Shown in pieces: positions 1 through 9,026 of a stretch of DNA of 25,581 bases (positions are counted from its first letter, which is position 1; the number at the start of each line of letters is the position of its first letter). Location: NCBI GenBank assembly GCA_900757295.1, contig CAAENH010000122.1, positions 1 to 25,581 on the forward strand, written 5' to 3'. The DNA comes from Bacilli bacterium (GTDB taxonomy: Bacteria; Bacillota_I; Bacilli_A; RF39; UBA660). Made by a program: the position numbers and the translations under genes. The notes under the pieces are model-generated. The model ran no database searches. It was not told where the DNA came from and saw only the letters and a program-made list of their open reading frames with translations.

Positions 1-1
1 A

Positions 2-280
2 AAAGAAAATGAAATTATAAAAAATTATAATTTAGAAGATATAGTTTTTCTTAAAGTAGGACATCACGGTTCTAATACATCTTCAAGCAAAAATTTTATA
101 AGTAATATTAATCCTAAATATAGTATAATAAGTGTTGGCAAGAATAATAGGTATGGTCATCCTAAAAAAGAAGTATTAGATATATTAAAGAAAAGTAAAA
201 TATATAGAACTGATTTAGATGGTAGTATTGAAATTAAATTGAAAAATGATAAGTATAAAATAATAACGTATAAACCTTAA
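2..280 (+). CDS. comEC: ComEC/Rec2 DNA-uptake channel, C-terminal fragment
   Basis: This is the last 92 codons of an ORF that enters from the left edge; the start is outside the window. The peptide carries the metallo-beta-lactamase-like signature GHHGSNTSSS followed by PKYSIISVGKNNRYGHP and a final TDLDGSIEIK strand, which is the usual end of the ComEC C-terminal domain. ComEC forms the inner-membrane channel for single-stranded DNA in natural transformation; the visible part is the domain thought to process DNA. A holA gene lies 1.9 kb downstream, and comEC-holA is a common pairing in Firmicutes, which supports ComEC over another hydrolase of the same fold. Whether the membrane part is intact cannot be judged here. 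Confidence 0.85.
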   Translation, partial: KENEIIKNYNLEDIVFLKVGHHGSNTSSSKNFISNINPKYSIISVGKNNRYGHPKKEVLDILKKSKIYRTDLDGSIEIKLKNDKYKIITYKP

Positions 281-286
281 TAAGGG

Positions 287-292
287 TATAAT
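287..292 (+). promoter_or_regulatory. Possible -10 element before the HAD-like gene
   Basis: A perfect TATAAT lies 7 bases after the comEC stop and 21 bases before the chosen ATG. No good -35 box is seen 16-18 bases upstream. If used, transcription would begin near 299, only about 15 bases before the start codon. Confidence 0.3.
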
Positions 293-313
293 ATGAATAT
301 TGGTGGTGAAAAA

Positions 314-841
314 ATGAAAGTTATATTTTTAGATTTTGATGGCGTAATTAATAATTGGAATCATTTTAATGGTGTAGATTTTGAAAATGCACAAATTTTA
401 AAAGCTATAATTAATTTAACAAACGCTAAAGTAGTTGCTACTACTTCTAATAAATATAGTTTGCAAGGAGGAGGTAGTATAGATTATTATTCATCAATTT
501 ATTATAATAATTATGTTAAATATTTAAATGAATTAGGAATTGAAATATATGATATTACGCCTTTTGTTAACAAAGATAGAACATTAGAAATAAAAAAATA
601 TTTAATGAAACATGATATAAAACAATATGTAATAATAGATGATGAAGTAATAGGCGAAGAACTTCAAGATCATCAAGTCTTTTTAGATTTATATAAAGGC
701 TTACAAAAAGAACATGTTTTACCAACGCTTAAAATACTTAATGGTCAGCTAGGATTTTATCCGCCAGATTATAATAGAGAAGAAACAGCCGAAGAGCTAG
801 TATATAGAATTAATAAGTATTATAATCAATTTAAAAAATAA
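314..841 (+). CDS. HAD-like hydrolase, Swiss-army-knife RNA-repair-like subfamily
   Basis: The 175-aa protein starts with FLDFDGVINN (Asp7 and Asp9), the nucleophile motif of HAD phosphatases. It has a Thr/Ser motif ATTSNKYSL near 43-50, a Lys-rich stretch KDRTLEIKKYL near 88-98 and an acidic IIDDE near 107-111. This order matches short cytosolic HAD proteins annotated as HAD domain in Swiss Army Knife RNA repair proteins; the substrate is unknown. I chose the ATG at 314 over the in-frame one at 293 because GGTGGTG lies just before it and the motif then sits at the expected N-terminal position. The gene follows comEC by 33 bases and separates it from holA, an unusual insertion. A general nucleotidase or phosphatase role is equally possible. 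Confidence 0.75.
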   Translation: MKVIFLDFDGVINNWNHFNGVDFENAQILKAIINLTNAKVVATTSNKYSLQGGGSIDYYSSIYYNNYVKYLNELGIEIYDITPFVNKDRTLEIKKYLMKHDIKQYVIIDDEVIGEELQDHQVFLDLYKGLQKEHVLPTLKILNGQLGFYPPDYNREETAEELVYRINKYYNQFKK

Positions 842-893
842 AGTTATGTCTACTTATATGTATAAAAAAATGTAATAGTTATTAAAAAGATTA

Positions 894-902
894 TGATATA
901 AT
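894..902 (+). promoter_or_regulatory. Extended -10 promoter for the acyltransferase gene
   Basis: TGATATAAT is a perfect extended -10 (TG, one base, TATAAT) 26 bases before the ATG at 928. The -35 region is weak, as is common for extended -10 promoters. Confidence 0.45.
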
Positions 903-927
903 TAAGTAATATAAGGAGAAATATTTC

Positions 928-1917
928 ATGAAAAAAGATATATCAGTCTCAGTAATTAGATTATTTGCTATGTTAATGATCATTAGTTGTCATATATTAC
1001 AAGGGCTAAATAATAAATGGGCATTCTGGGTGAATGTGGGTGTTCAAATTTTCTTTTTTATTTCGGGGTTTCTTTATGGAAAAAAAGATATCGATAATAT
1101 TAAAACTTTCTATGTAGGGCGTTTAAAAAAAATATTGTTACCTTACGTAACTTTGTTAACTATAGTATTAATTATTGAAAAAATATTCTTGAAAAGTCAT
1201 TATTCATTAACACTGTTAGTTGGAAGTTATCTTGGATTTGGCGGTTTTAATGGCAATAGTCCAATTTTATCACATACATGGTTTTTAAGCTATATTTTAT
1301 TTTGCTATTTATTGACTCCGATATTTCAAAAAATATTGTCAAATGATAATTTTAAAAAAGATTCTTTTTATTTTATATTTTTAATTATTTTTTTACAATT
1401 ATTGCAAGAGTTTCATGTACTAGAAATAAATGTAAGTTGGATAAATAATTATTTAATAGGATACTTTTATAGCAGATGCTGTAAAAATATCAAAGACCAA
1501 AAGAAAACTGAGTTGGCTTTTATTTTAGTATCTTTTCTTATTATACCATTGGCCATAATTTATCAAGAAAATATTAATATTAGTGCCTTTATTCCTAATA
1601 TTATAACTAATCATTCTATTTTAATTATGCAATATGGTCATGTATTATTAGGAACGTTAATTTTTATATTATTTTATAAACTTTTAAATCATTGTAGTAT
1701 TAAAAATAATGTTATTTTACAATATTCAGATAAGTATTCTTTTTATATTTATTTAGTACATCAAATTTTTATATTAAATTCATTTTCTATTTTGTTTTTA
1801 ACAAAATATTTATTAATAAATATAATTTTAATCCTTCTTTTGTCTTTTTTAACAGGAATGTTGTTAAAATATTTGAATGATGGTATTTTAAAATTAAAGA
1901 TTTTGCATAGATTATAA
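928..1917 (+). CDS. Acyltransferase-3 family membrane protein
   Basis: This 329-aa protein is almost wholly hydrophobic, with roughly ten membrane segments. It opens with the family hallmark: Arg11 followed by His22 in VIRLFAMLMIISCHIL, then a FFFISGFLYG segment near 42-51. A later SHTWFLSYILF stretch is also typical of the family (PF01757). Members transfer acyl groups, often acetyl, from the cytoplasm to sugars of cell-surface polysaccharides, peptidoglycan or lipids. The substrate cannot be read from the sequence. The RBS is AAGGAGA, 10 bases before the ATG. It stands alone between the HAD gene and holA, with its own promoter and a terminator-like hairpin downstream, so it looks like an independent insertion in the comEC-holA interval. 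Confidence 0.85.
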   Translation: MKKDISVSVIRLFAMLMIISCHILQGLNNKWAFWVNVGVQIFFFISGFLYGKKDIDNIKTFYVGRLKKILLPYVTLLTIVLIIEKIFLKSHYSLTLLVGSYLGFGGFNGNSPILSHTWFLSYILFCYLLTPIFQKILSNDNFKKDSFYFIFLIIFLQLLQEFHVLEINVSWINNYLIGYFYSRCCKNIKDQKKTELAFILVSFLIIPLAIIYQENINISAFIPNIITNHSILIMQYGHVLLGTLIFILFYKLLNHCSIKNNVILQYSDKYSFYIYLVHQIFILNSFSILFLTKYLLINIILILLLSFLTGMLLKYLNDGILKLKILHRL

Positions 1918-2074
1918 AAATGCTATTATATACTTTAGGAAATATTTGAAACAGAAAATGAATATTGAATGTAGAAATAAGAAAATATGTATAAAATTTA
2001 GATAATCGTTTAAAAAACAATAAATAATTTTAAAATAGTGTTATTATATAAAATTATTACATATATTATAATGT

Positions 2075-2088
2075 ACGTTATATAACGT
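2075..2088. promoter_or_regulatory. 14-bp perfect palindrome upstream of holA
   Basis: ACGTTATATAACGT reads the same on both strands. It lies in the 241-base gap between the acyltransferase gene and holA, about 40 bases before the holA -35 box. It could be an operator; no matching regulator is identifiable. The rest of the gap is AT-rich with no convincing ORF. Confidence 0.3.
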
Positions 2089-2100
2089 TTATATATATGT

Positions 2101-2127
2101 AAAGGGACAAATTCTTGTCCTTTTTTC
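2101..2127 (+). terminator. Rho-independent terminator after the acyltransferase gene
   Basis: A stem with arms AAAGGGACAA and TTGTCCTTTT, one G-T pair and loop ATTC, runs into a T tract. It closes the acyltransferase transcript. Its 3' arm TTGTCC doubles as the predicted -35 box of holA. Confidence 0.6.
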
Positions 2128-2143
2128 AATTGTAGATTATAAT
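2115..2143 (+). promoter_or_regulatory. holA promoter (TTGTCC, 17 bp, TATAAT)
   Basis: The -35 box TTGTCC is at 2115-2120 and the -10 box TATAAT at 2138-2143, with ideal 17-base spacing. The predicted start of transcription near 2150 coincides with the GGTG that serves as ribosome binding site, leaving a leader of about 9 bases. Confidence 0.55.
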
Positions 2144-2158
2144 TATATTGGTGATTAT

Positions 2159-3088
2159 ATGAATGCTGTATTAATATCTAGTGAAAGTAGAATGCTAATT
2201 AAAGAACAAATAGATGAAATAATAAGTTCTAGCCAAAATATTATAAATTATGATTTAGATAATTGTTCAATTGAAGATATTATTAATGAAGCATCTTATA
2301 TCAATTTGATTGAAGAACAAAAATATATTATAGTAAAAAATTGCAATATTTTTTCTAGTGCTAAAATGAAAAAAGAAGAAGAAAATTTACTTACAAAATA
2401 TTTACAGGATCCTAATTTGAATACAACAATTATATTTGCTTTGCAAAAGAGTATCAGTTTAAAAAATCCAATAGTTTCAATTATTAGAAATCAATATAAA
2501 ATAATTGACATTTCTAAAATGAATGAATATAATTTGGCAAAAAAAATTATGAGTGATTTAAAAAAACAACATTATAATATTGATTATGAAACTAGTAAAT
2601 ATATAGTAAAAAATTGTTTAAATAATTATGATTTAATATTTAATGAATTAGAAAAGATAAAAATTTTTTATGGTGACAAAAAAGATATATTATTGAATGA
2701 TGTAAAAAATTTAATTTCTAATAATATAGAAGATAATGTATTTAAATTAGTCAACTCTGTTATAGAGAAAGACGATAAGATGTATAAATATTTTCAAGAT
2801 TTAAAGCTTTTTAAAGAGGATCCTATAAAACTAATTGTTTTAATAGCAAGAGAATATCGATATATGTATATTTTAAAGAATGTTCAAGATATGGATGAAC
2901 AAGAGCTTTGCAAAAAATTAAAAATTCAAAAATGGCAATTAGATAAATTTAAAAGAAATGCTTATTCTTATAAAAGTGAAGAATTAAAAGAAAATATTCA
3001 AAGTTTATTTAATCTAGATAAAAATATAAAAAATGGCAAAATTGATAAATATTTAGGCTTTGAACTATTTATGCTAAATCTTAATTAG
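2159..3088 (+). CDS. holA: DNA polymerase III delta subunit
   Basis: The 309-aa product is a divergent HolA, the clamp-loader subunit that opens the beta sliding clamp. It lacks simple catalytic motifs. Recognition rests on overall pattern: an N-terminal segment with EEQKYIIVKNCNIF, a middle LLTKYLQDPNLNTTIIFAL stretch, and a helical C-terminal part with NVFKLVNSVIEKD and LIVLIAREYRYMYILKN that is characteristic of the family. It is slightly short for the family (about 330-345 aa). The start has only a weak GGTGAT a few bases upstream. Position downstream of comEC, separated by two inserted genes, agrees with the common Firmicutes comEC-holA order; rpsT, often next, is not seen here. Confidence 0.85.
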   Translation: MNAVLISSESRMLIKEQIDEIISSSQNIINYDLDNCSIEDIINEASYINLIEEQKYIIVKNCNIFSSAKMKKEEENLLTKYLQDPNLNTTIIFALQKSISLKNPIVSIIRNQYKIIDISKMNEYNLAKKIMSDLKKQHYNIDYETSKYIVKNCLNNYDLIFNELEKIKIFYGDKKDILLNDVKNLISNNIEDNVFKLVNSVIEKDDKMYKYFQDLKLFKEDPIKLIVLIAREYRYMYILKNVQDMDEQELCKKLKIQKWQLDKFKRNAYSYKSEELKENIQSLFNLDKNIKNGKIDKYLGFELFMLNLN

Positions 3089-3111
3089 TAATAGATTATA
3101 GTACAAATGTA

Positions 3112-3120
3112 TGATATATT
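3112..3120 (+). promoter_or_regulatory. Possible extended -10 before ruvA
   Basis: TGATATATT fits an extended -10 motif 20 bases before the ruvA ATG at 3140. The -35 is not convincing. It would give a leader of about 13 bases that begins just before AGGTGG. Confidence 0.35.
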
Positions 3121-3139
3121 ATATTAATAGGTGGTAAAA

Positions 3140-3694
3140 ATGTTTAATTATATAAAAGGCAAAGTTGTTGATCAAGAAAGTAATTACATAGTTGTGGAGT
3201 CTAATAATATTGGCTTTCAAATTCAGGTTGCAAATCCTTATAGTTATGAATTAGGAAGTACTGAGCAAATATTCTTGTATAATCATATAAGAGAAGAAGA
3301 ATATACTCTATATGGTTTTAAGAATAAAGAAGAAAAAGAATTATTTTTAAGATTAATTAATGTTAAAGGATTGGGGCCTAAAATGGCACTTCCTATGTTA
3401 GCTACTGGTAGTGTAAGTGGCATAATAGATGCAATTGATCGAGAGAATGTATTGTATTTAACTAAATTTCCTAAAATTGGTGAAAAGATTGCTAGACAAA
3501 TTATATTAGATTTAAAAGGCAAATTAGCAGCAAACTTACAAGATGAAAATAATAGTACAAATGATGAATTAATTGATGTTTTAACTAGTTTAGGTTATAA
3601 AAACAGTGATATTAAGAAAGTGATTAAATCAATAGATTCTAGTTTACCAATAGAACTTCAAGTTAAGGAAGCATTAAAATTATTATTAAAATAG
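3140..3694 (+). CDS. ruvA: Holliday junction branch-migration protein RuvA
   Basis: This 184-aa protein binds four-way DNA junctions as a tetramer and recruits the RuvB motors. The N-terminal OB-fold begins MFNYIKGKVV. The helix-hairpin-helix region holds VKGLGPKMA and FPKIGEKIARQIILDLKGK. The C-terminal RuvB-contacting domain is DVLTSLGYKNSDIKKVIKSI. Length is near the family norm of about 200. I prefer the ATG at 3140 to the GTG at 3131 because AGGTGG at 3129-3134 is the ribosome binding site and the GTG is part of it. RuvB follows after 16 bases containing a strong AAAGGAGGA site, so the two are surely cotranscribed. Confidence 0.95.
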   Translation: MFNYIKGKVVDQESNYIVVESNNIGFQIQVANPYSYELGSTEQIFLYNHIREEEYTLYGFKNKEEKELFLRLINVKGLGPKMALPMLATGSVSGIIDAIDRENVLYLTKFPKIGEKIARQIILDLKGKLAANLQDENNSTNDELIDVLTSLGYKNSDIKKVIKSIDSSLPIELQVKEALKLLLK

Positions 3695-3710
3695 AAAAGG
3701 AGGAATTTAA

Positions 3711-4715
3711 ATGGAGGAAGAAAATATTTTAACAGCAAATGAAATAAGTGCAGATGATTTTGAAAAAAGCATCAGACCTTTAACTTTAAGTGAATATGTA
3801 GGTCAGGAAGAATTAAAATCTAATTTAGATGTTTTTATTAAAGCGTGTAAAATTAGAAACGAATCCTTAGATCATGTTTTACTTTATGGCCCTCCAGGAC
3901 TAGGAAAAACAACATTGGCTCATATTATTGCAAATGAACTAGGTACTAACTTAAAAACTGCAAGTGGCCCTGCAATAGAGAAGAGTGGAGATTTAGCTGC
4001 TATTTTATCTACTCTTGAACCTGGTGATGTATTATTTATAGATGAAATACATCGTATGCCTAGATATATTGAAGAGATTCTGTATCCAGCTATGGAAGAT
4101 TTTGAATTAGATATTATTATTGGGAGTGAAGGAAACTCACGCAATATAAAAATTGATTTACCTCCTTTTACTTTAGTTGGTGCAACAACTAGAGCAGGAG
4201 ATATATCTAGTCCCTTAAGAGATAGATTTGGAATAGTTTCTAAATTGAATTATTATACCCAAAAAGAGCTTAGCCAGATTATTAAAAGAACTAGTAAAGT
4301 ATTAGATTTTTCTATCGATGATGATGCGGCTTTAGAGTTAGCAAGAAGAAGTAGAAAAACCCCCAGAATAGCAAATAGACTATTTAAAAGAGTTAGAGAC
4401 TTTGCATTAGTTTCTGGCAATAGCGTTATTACTAAAGAAATAACAGATGAATCTTTAAAACGTTTAAATGTCGATAAAGAGGGACTGGATACTATTGATA
4501 TTGAGTATATTCAAGCAATTATTAATAAATTTAATGGAGGCCCTGTTGGTGTAGAGACAATTGCTACTTCTATTGGAGAAGAAGTTTCAACCATAGAAGA
4601 TGTTGTAGAACCTTATTTATTGCAAGAAGGCTTTATTAAAAGGACATCTCGTGGTAGAATAGCTACTGAAAAGGCATATAAACATTTGAATATACCTTTA
4701 AAAGAAGTGAAGTGA
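3711..4715 (+). CDS. ruvB: Holliday junction branch-migration helicase RuvB
   Basis: The 334-aa AAA+ ATPase drives branch migration of recombination intermediates in complex with RuvA. It shows [11 protein letters not shown] near 22-32, Walker [10 protein letters not shown] at 60-68, Walker B with Asp111-Glu112 in FIDEIHR, the sensor-1 stretch [20 protein letters not shown] and a C-terminal winged-helix part with [10 protein letters not shown] and RTSRGRIAT. Length is standard. The AAAGGAGGA site precedes the ATG by about 8 bases. It ends in TGA four bases before the GTG of the next gene, which indicates translational coupling. Confidence 0.97.
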   Translation: MEEENILTANEISADDFEKSIRPLTLSEYVGQEELKSNLDVFIKACKIRNESLDHVLLYGPPGLGKTTLAHIIANELGTNLKTASGPAIEKSGDLAAILSTLEPGDVLFIDEIHRMPRYIEEILYPAMEDFELDIIIGSEGNSRNIKIDLPPFTLVGATTRAGDISSPLRDRFGIVSKLNYYTQKELSQIIKRTSKVLDFSIDDDAALELARRSRKTPRIANRLFKRVRDFALVSGNSVITKEITDESLKRLNVDKEGLDTIDIEYIQAIINKFNGGPVGVETIATSIGEEVSTIEDVVEPYLLQEGFIKRTSRGRIATEKAYKHLNIPLKEVK

Positions 4716-4719
4716 TAGT

Positions 4720-5370
4720 GTGTTTAAAAACGAAGTTATATTATTTTCTCCCTATGATGATAAAATTGAATGTAATTATTCAAATTTTAATACAATTGTT
4801 TTCCAAAAAGTTAGCGACATGATTAGAAATCCTGAAATAAGAGAACAATATGAAAGATTTAGCTGTAATTATCATTATTTTTATCCTCAACTCGAATTTT
4901 TAATATATGAAATGAAATATGAATATTATGATGGCCTACTATTTGATGGTAAGGCAAATGTTCATAGAGAAGAGGATAACTATAAATTGTGGTGTGAAAA
5001 ATATTCTAATAATAATGGAATTAATGTTTTTAAAAGTGATAATGAAAATATTTATGTTAGAAAATTTATACCATCTGAATCTGACGCATTTACGTCTGGA
5101 TTTATTGATAAATATGGTAATATTTTGTCTTCTAGATATTCAGATAATACTAAAATACTAGCTTTCCAAATTATATCTCAGCATTTAATGCATAACTTAG
5201 ATTTAGTATATAGATTTATGAATTATCAAAATCATTCTGACTTTTCTATTTACGAAAAGTTTTGCTATGATATTGGATATGTATATTTTAGAGATAATAA
5301 CTTATTTTACAACGAAAATGAACTATCAAAAGCTCAAAAATTAATTATAAATCAAATGAGAAAGAGGTAA
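4720..5370 (+). CDS. Unknown 216-aa soluble protein between ruvB and queA
   Basis: I do not recognise this protein. It starts with GTG four bases after the ruvB stop, without a strong ribosome binding site, so translation probably depends on coupling to ruvB. It ends three bases before the queA ATG. The protein is rich in Tyr, Phe, Asn and Asp, has no membrane segment, no signal peptide and no clear catalytic motif. Notable stretches are FSPYDDKIECNY near the start, YEMKYEYYDGLLFDG in the middle, RKFIPSESDAFTSGFIDKYG near 116-135 and a helical end. Its tight embedding in ruvAB-queA-tgt suggests a vertically inherited gene of this lineage rather than a recent arrival. A link to recombination or tRNA modification is only a guess from position. 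Confidence 0.75.
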   Translation: MFKNEVILFSPYDDKIECNYSNFNTIVFQKVSDMIRNPEIREQYERFSCNYHYFYPQLEFLIYEMKYEYYDGLLFDGKANVHREEDNYKLWCEKYSNNNGINVFKSDNENIYVRKFIPSESDAFTSGFIDKYGNILSSRYSDNTKILAFQIISQHLMHNLDLVYRFMNYQNHSDFSIYEKFCYDIGYVYFRDNNLFYNENELSKAQKLIINQMRKR

Positions 5371-5373
5371 TTT

Positions 5374-6399
5374 ATGAAAACATCAGACTTTGACTATAAT
5401 TTGCCTGAGAATCTTATTGCTCAGACTCCATTAGAAAAAAGAGATGAATCTCGCTTAATGATACTGGATAAAGAAAGTGGAGAATCAGAGGACAAACATT
5501 TTAAAGATATCATTGAATATTTGCATAAAGGAGATGTTTTAGTATTAAATGATACTAAAGTCATACCAGCAAGATTAATTGGTGAGAAAGAAGAAACTCA
5601 TGCCGTTATAGAGCTATTATTATTACAAGAATTAAGTAATAATATTTGGGAATGTTTAGCAAAACCTGTTAAACGTTTAAAAATAGATACAATTATTTCT
5701 TTTGGCCAAGGAAAAATTAAAGCTAGAGTAGTAGAAATATTAAAAGACGGAATTATTCATGTTGAAATGATTTATAACGGCATTTTTCTGGAATTATTAG
5801 AAGAGTTAGGTCAAATGCCATTACCACCATATATCCATGAAAAATTAAATGATAAAAATCGTTATCAAACAGTGTATGCTAAAAATATAGGATCTGCAGC
5901 AGCTCCAACTGCCGGGCTACATTTTACTAAAGAATTGTTAGAACGAATTAAAGAAAAAGGTATTATTGTTAAATATGTTACACTTCATGTTGGTCTTGGA
6001 ACATTTAGACCAGTAGTAGTAGATGATGTGAAAAACCATGTTATGCATAGCGAATATTACTCAGTATCTAAAGATACAGCAGAAGCGCTAAATAAAGCCA
6101 AAATAGAACATAGAAGAATAATTGCTGTTGGTACAACTACTACAAGAACTTTAGAAACATTGATGCTAAATAGTGATGAGTTTAAAGCATGTTCAGGAAC
6201 TACTAATATATTTATTTATCCAGGATTTAAATTTAAAGCTATAGATGCTTTGATAACAAACTTTCATTTGCCAAAAAGTACTTTATTAATGCTTATAAGT
6301 GCTCTTGCTGGTAAAGATCATGTTTTAAAAGCTTATAAAGAGGCAGTAAAAAAAGAATATCGTTTCTTTTCTTTCGGGGATGCAATGTTTATTAAATAA
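5374..6399 (+). CDS. queA: S-adenosylmethionine:tRNA ribosyltransferase-isomerase
   Basis: QueA transfers and isomerises the ribosyl group of S-adenosylmethionine onto preQ1 at the tRNA wobble position, giving epoxyqueuosine. The 341-aa sequence is full length. Family blocks are [24 protein letters not shown] at the N-terminus (first residues only needed), [12 protein letters not shown] near 56-67, [13 protein letters not shown] near 172-184, [13 protein letters not shown] near 202-214 and [19 protein letters not shown] near the end. AGAGGTAA before the ATG is the ribosome binding site. The substrate base is inserted by the Tgt enzyme encoded 1.1 kb downstream, so queuosine synthesis is split by one membrane-protein gene. 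Confidence 0.97.
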   Translation: MKTSDFDYNLPENLIAQTPLEKRDESRLMILDKESGESEDKHFKDIIEYLHKGDVLVLNDTKVIPARLIGEKEETHAVIELLLLQELSNNIWECLAKPVKRLKIDTIISFGQGKIKARVVEILKDGIIHVEMIYNGIFLELLEELGQMPLPPYIHEKLNDKNRYQTVYAKNIGSAAAPTAGLHFTKELLERIKEKGIIVKYVTLHVGLGTFRPVVVDDVKNHVMHSEYYSVSKDTAEALNKAKIEHRRIIAVGTTTTRTLETLMLNSDEFKACSGTTNIFIYPGFKFKAIDALITNFHLPKSTLLMLISALAGKDHVLKAYKEAVKKEYRFFSFGDAMFIK

Positions 6400-6408
6400 G
6401 GAGCTGTT

Positions 6409-7437
6409 ATGAAAAAAGTAAAAAGAAATTCAATAATTGTTTTCATTCTAACTTTAGTTTTATTATATATTTTACTAAAAGATAATTTTTCTACTACCAT
6501 AAAATATTTAAAAACAGCCAATTTATTCATTTTATTAGGCGCACTTATACTTTTTGCTGTTTCTTATGTTTTTGATGCATTATCGTATTATTTTGTTGTC
6601 AAACAATATAAAAATGATTATACGATAAAAAAAGCTTTTAGATTAAATATCTTAACAAAATTTTTTAATGGTATAACACCACTTGCAAGCGGCGGGCAAC
6701 CTTTACAATTATATGAATTACATAAAGATGAAGTAAAAATGCATGATGCTTCTACTATTGTTATTCAATTTTATATAATTTATCAAATAGCTTTAGTAAT
6801 AATAAGTACTATTTGTATCTTACTTCTTGTTATTTTAAAATTATTTCCAGTTGATTCACTAATTAAGCATATGTTAACTTTTGGTTATATTGTTAATTTA
6901 ATTATTTTAATTATATTATTTATGATTAGCTTAAATAGGAATTTAAACAAAAAGGTTATTAACTTTTTTATAAAAATATTATCTAAGTTACATATAATCA
7001 AAGACAAAGAAAAATGGATTAACAAATGGAGTGTTAGTTGTGATAATTTTTATAACTCTGCTAAATTAATGCTTAAAAATAAATGGAATTTTATAAGAGG
7101 TGTTTTACTTCAAATGGGGCAGTTAGTATTTTTATATTCAATTCCTTTATTAATTGCTTTATCTATTCATGCAAATGTTTCTTATAATTTAATACCTATA
7201 ATAGTAGCTTCATCTTGTGTCTTTCTTGCTGGTTGTTTTATTCCTATACCAGGTGCAACTGGTGGAATGGAATATGCATTTGCAAAATTCTTTAAAACAA
7301 TAATAACTAAAAATAGTATGAAAGCTGTAATCATTTTATGGAGATTTATTACTTTCTTTATTCCTGTAATTATTGGAGGTATTATTTTCAACATTCGTAC
7401 TAAAAATGATCCAAAAGAATTAAAAGATAATATGTAA
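6409..7437 (+). CDS. MprF/UPF0104-type membrane protein (LPG synthase TM domain)
   Basis: The 342-aa protein has about eight hydrophobic segments and belongs to the family of the transmembrane flippase-like region of MprF (PF03706). Diagnostic stretches are FFNGITPLASGGQPLQLYEL near 85-104, PIPGATGGMEYAF near 283-295 and an LWRFITFFIPVIIGG end segment. It lacks the C-terminal aminoacyl-transferase domain that adds lysine to phosphatidylglycerol, so by itself it is not a lipid lysinylation enzyme. Stand-alone members are thought to move lipids or lipid-linked precursors, but the substrate is unknown. An AAGGAG site lies between the queA stop and the ATG nine bases later, so it is cotranscribed with queA. 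It splits the usual queA-tgt pair. Confidence 0.85.
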   Translation: MKKVKRNSIIVFILTLVLLYILLKDNFSTTIKYLKTANLFILLGALILFAVSYVFDALSYYFVVKQYKNDYTIKKAFRLNILTKFFNGITPLASGGQPLQLYELHKDEVKMHDASTIVIQFYIIYQIALVIISTICILLLVILKLFPVDSLIKHMLTFGYIVNLIILIILFMISLNRNLNKKVINFFIKILSKLHIIKDKEKWINKWSVSCDNFYNSAKLMLKNKWNFIRGVLLQMGQLVFLYSIPLLIALSIHANVSYNLIPIIVASSCVFLAGCFIPIPGATGGMEYAFAKFFKTIITKNSMKAVIILWRFITFFIPVIIGGIIFNIRTKNDPKELKDNM

Positions 7438-7465
7438 TTTTTACATATTTTTTTATTAGAGAAAA

Positions 7466-7494
7466 TTGTATTAATTGTTACTTTATGATAGAAT
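7466..7494 (+). promoter_or_regulatory. tgt promoter (TTGTAT, 17 bp, TAGAAT)
   Basis: TTGTAT at 7466-7471 and TAGAAT at 7489-7494 are spaced by 17 bases in the 73-base gap before tgt. The predicted start near 7501 falls on GTGATG, giving a leader of about 10 bases. Confidence 0.45.
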
Positions 7495-7504
7495 TGATTA
7501 GTGA

Positions 7505-8941
<1,437 letters not shown>

Positions 8942-8942
<1 letters not shown>

Positions 8943-8966
8943 CATACCATTTGTATGTTATTTTTT
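8942..8966 (+). terminator. Terminator after the tgt operon
   Basis: The stem ACATAC/GTATGT with loop CATTT begins at the TGA stop codon and is followed by a T-rich run. It separates tgt and its small partner from the M23 peptidase gene. Confidence 0.6.
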
Positions 8967-9026
8967 AATGGAAAAAAGGAAAACGCCTTTCTATCATTAA
9001 TATATATAATGAAGGGAGGTGATGAG

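Noticed and set aside
6409..7437. Full MprF lysylphosphatidylglycerol synthase
   Set aside because: Only the membrane part is encoded; the aminoacyl-transferase domain is missing and the frame ends cleanly with a stop.
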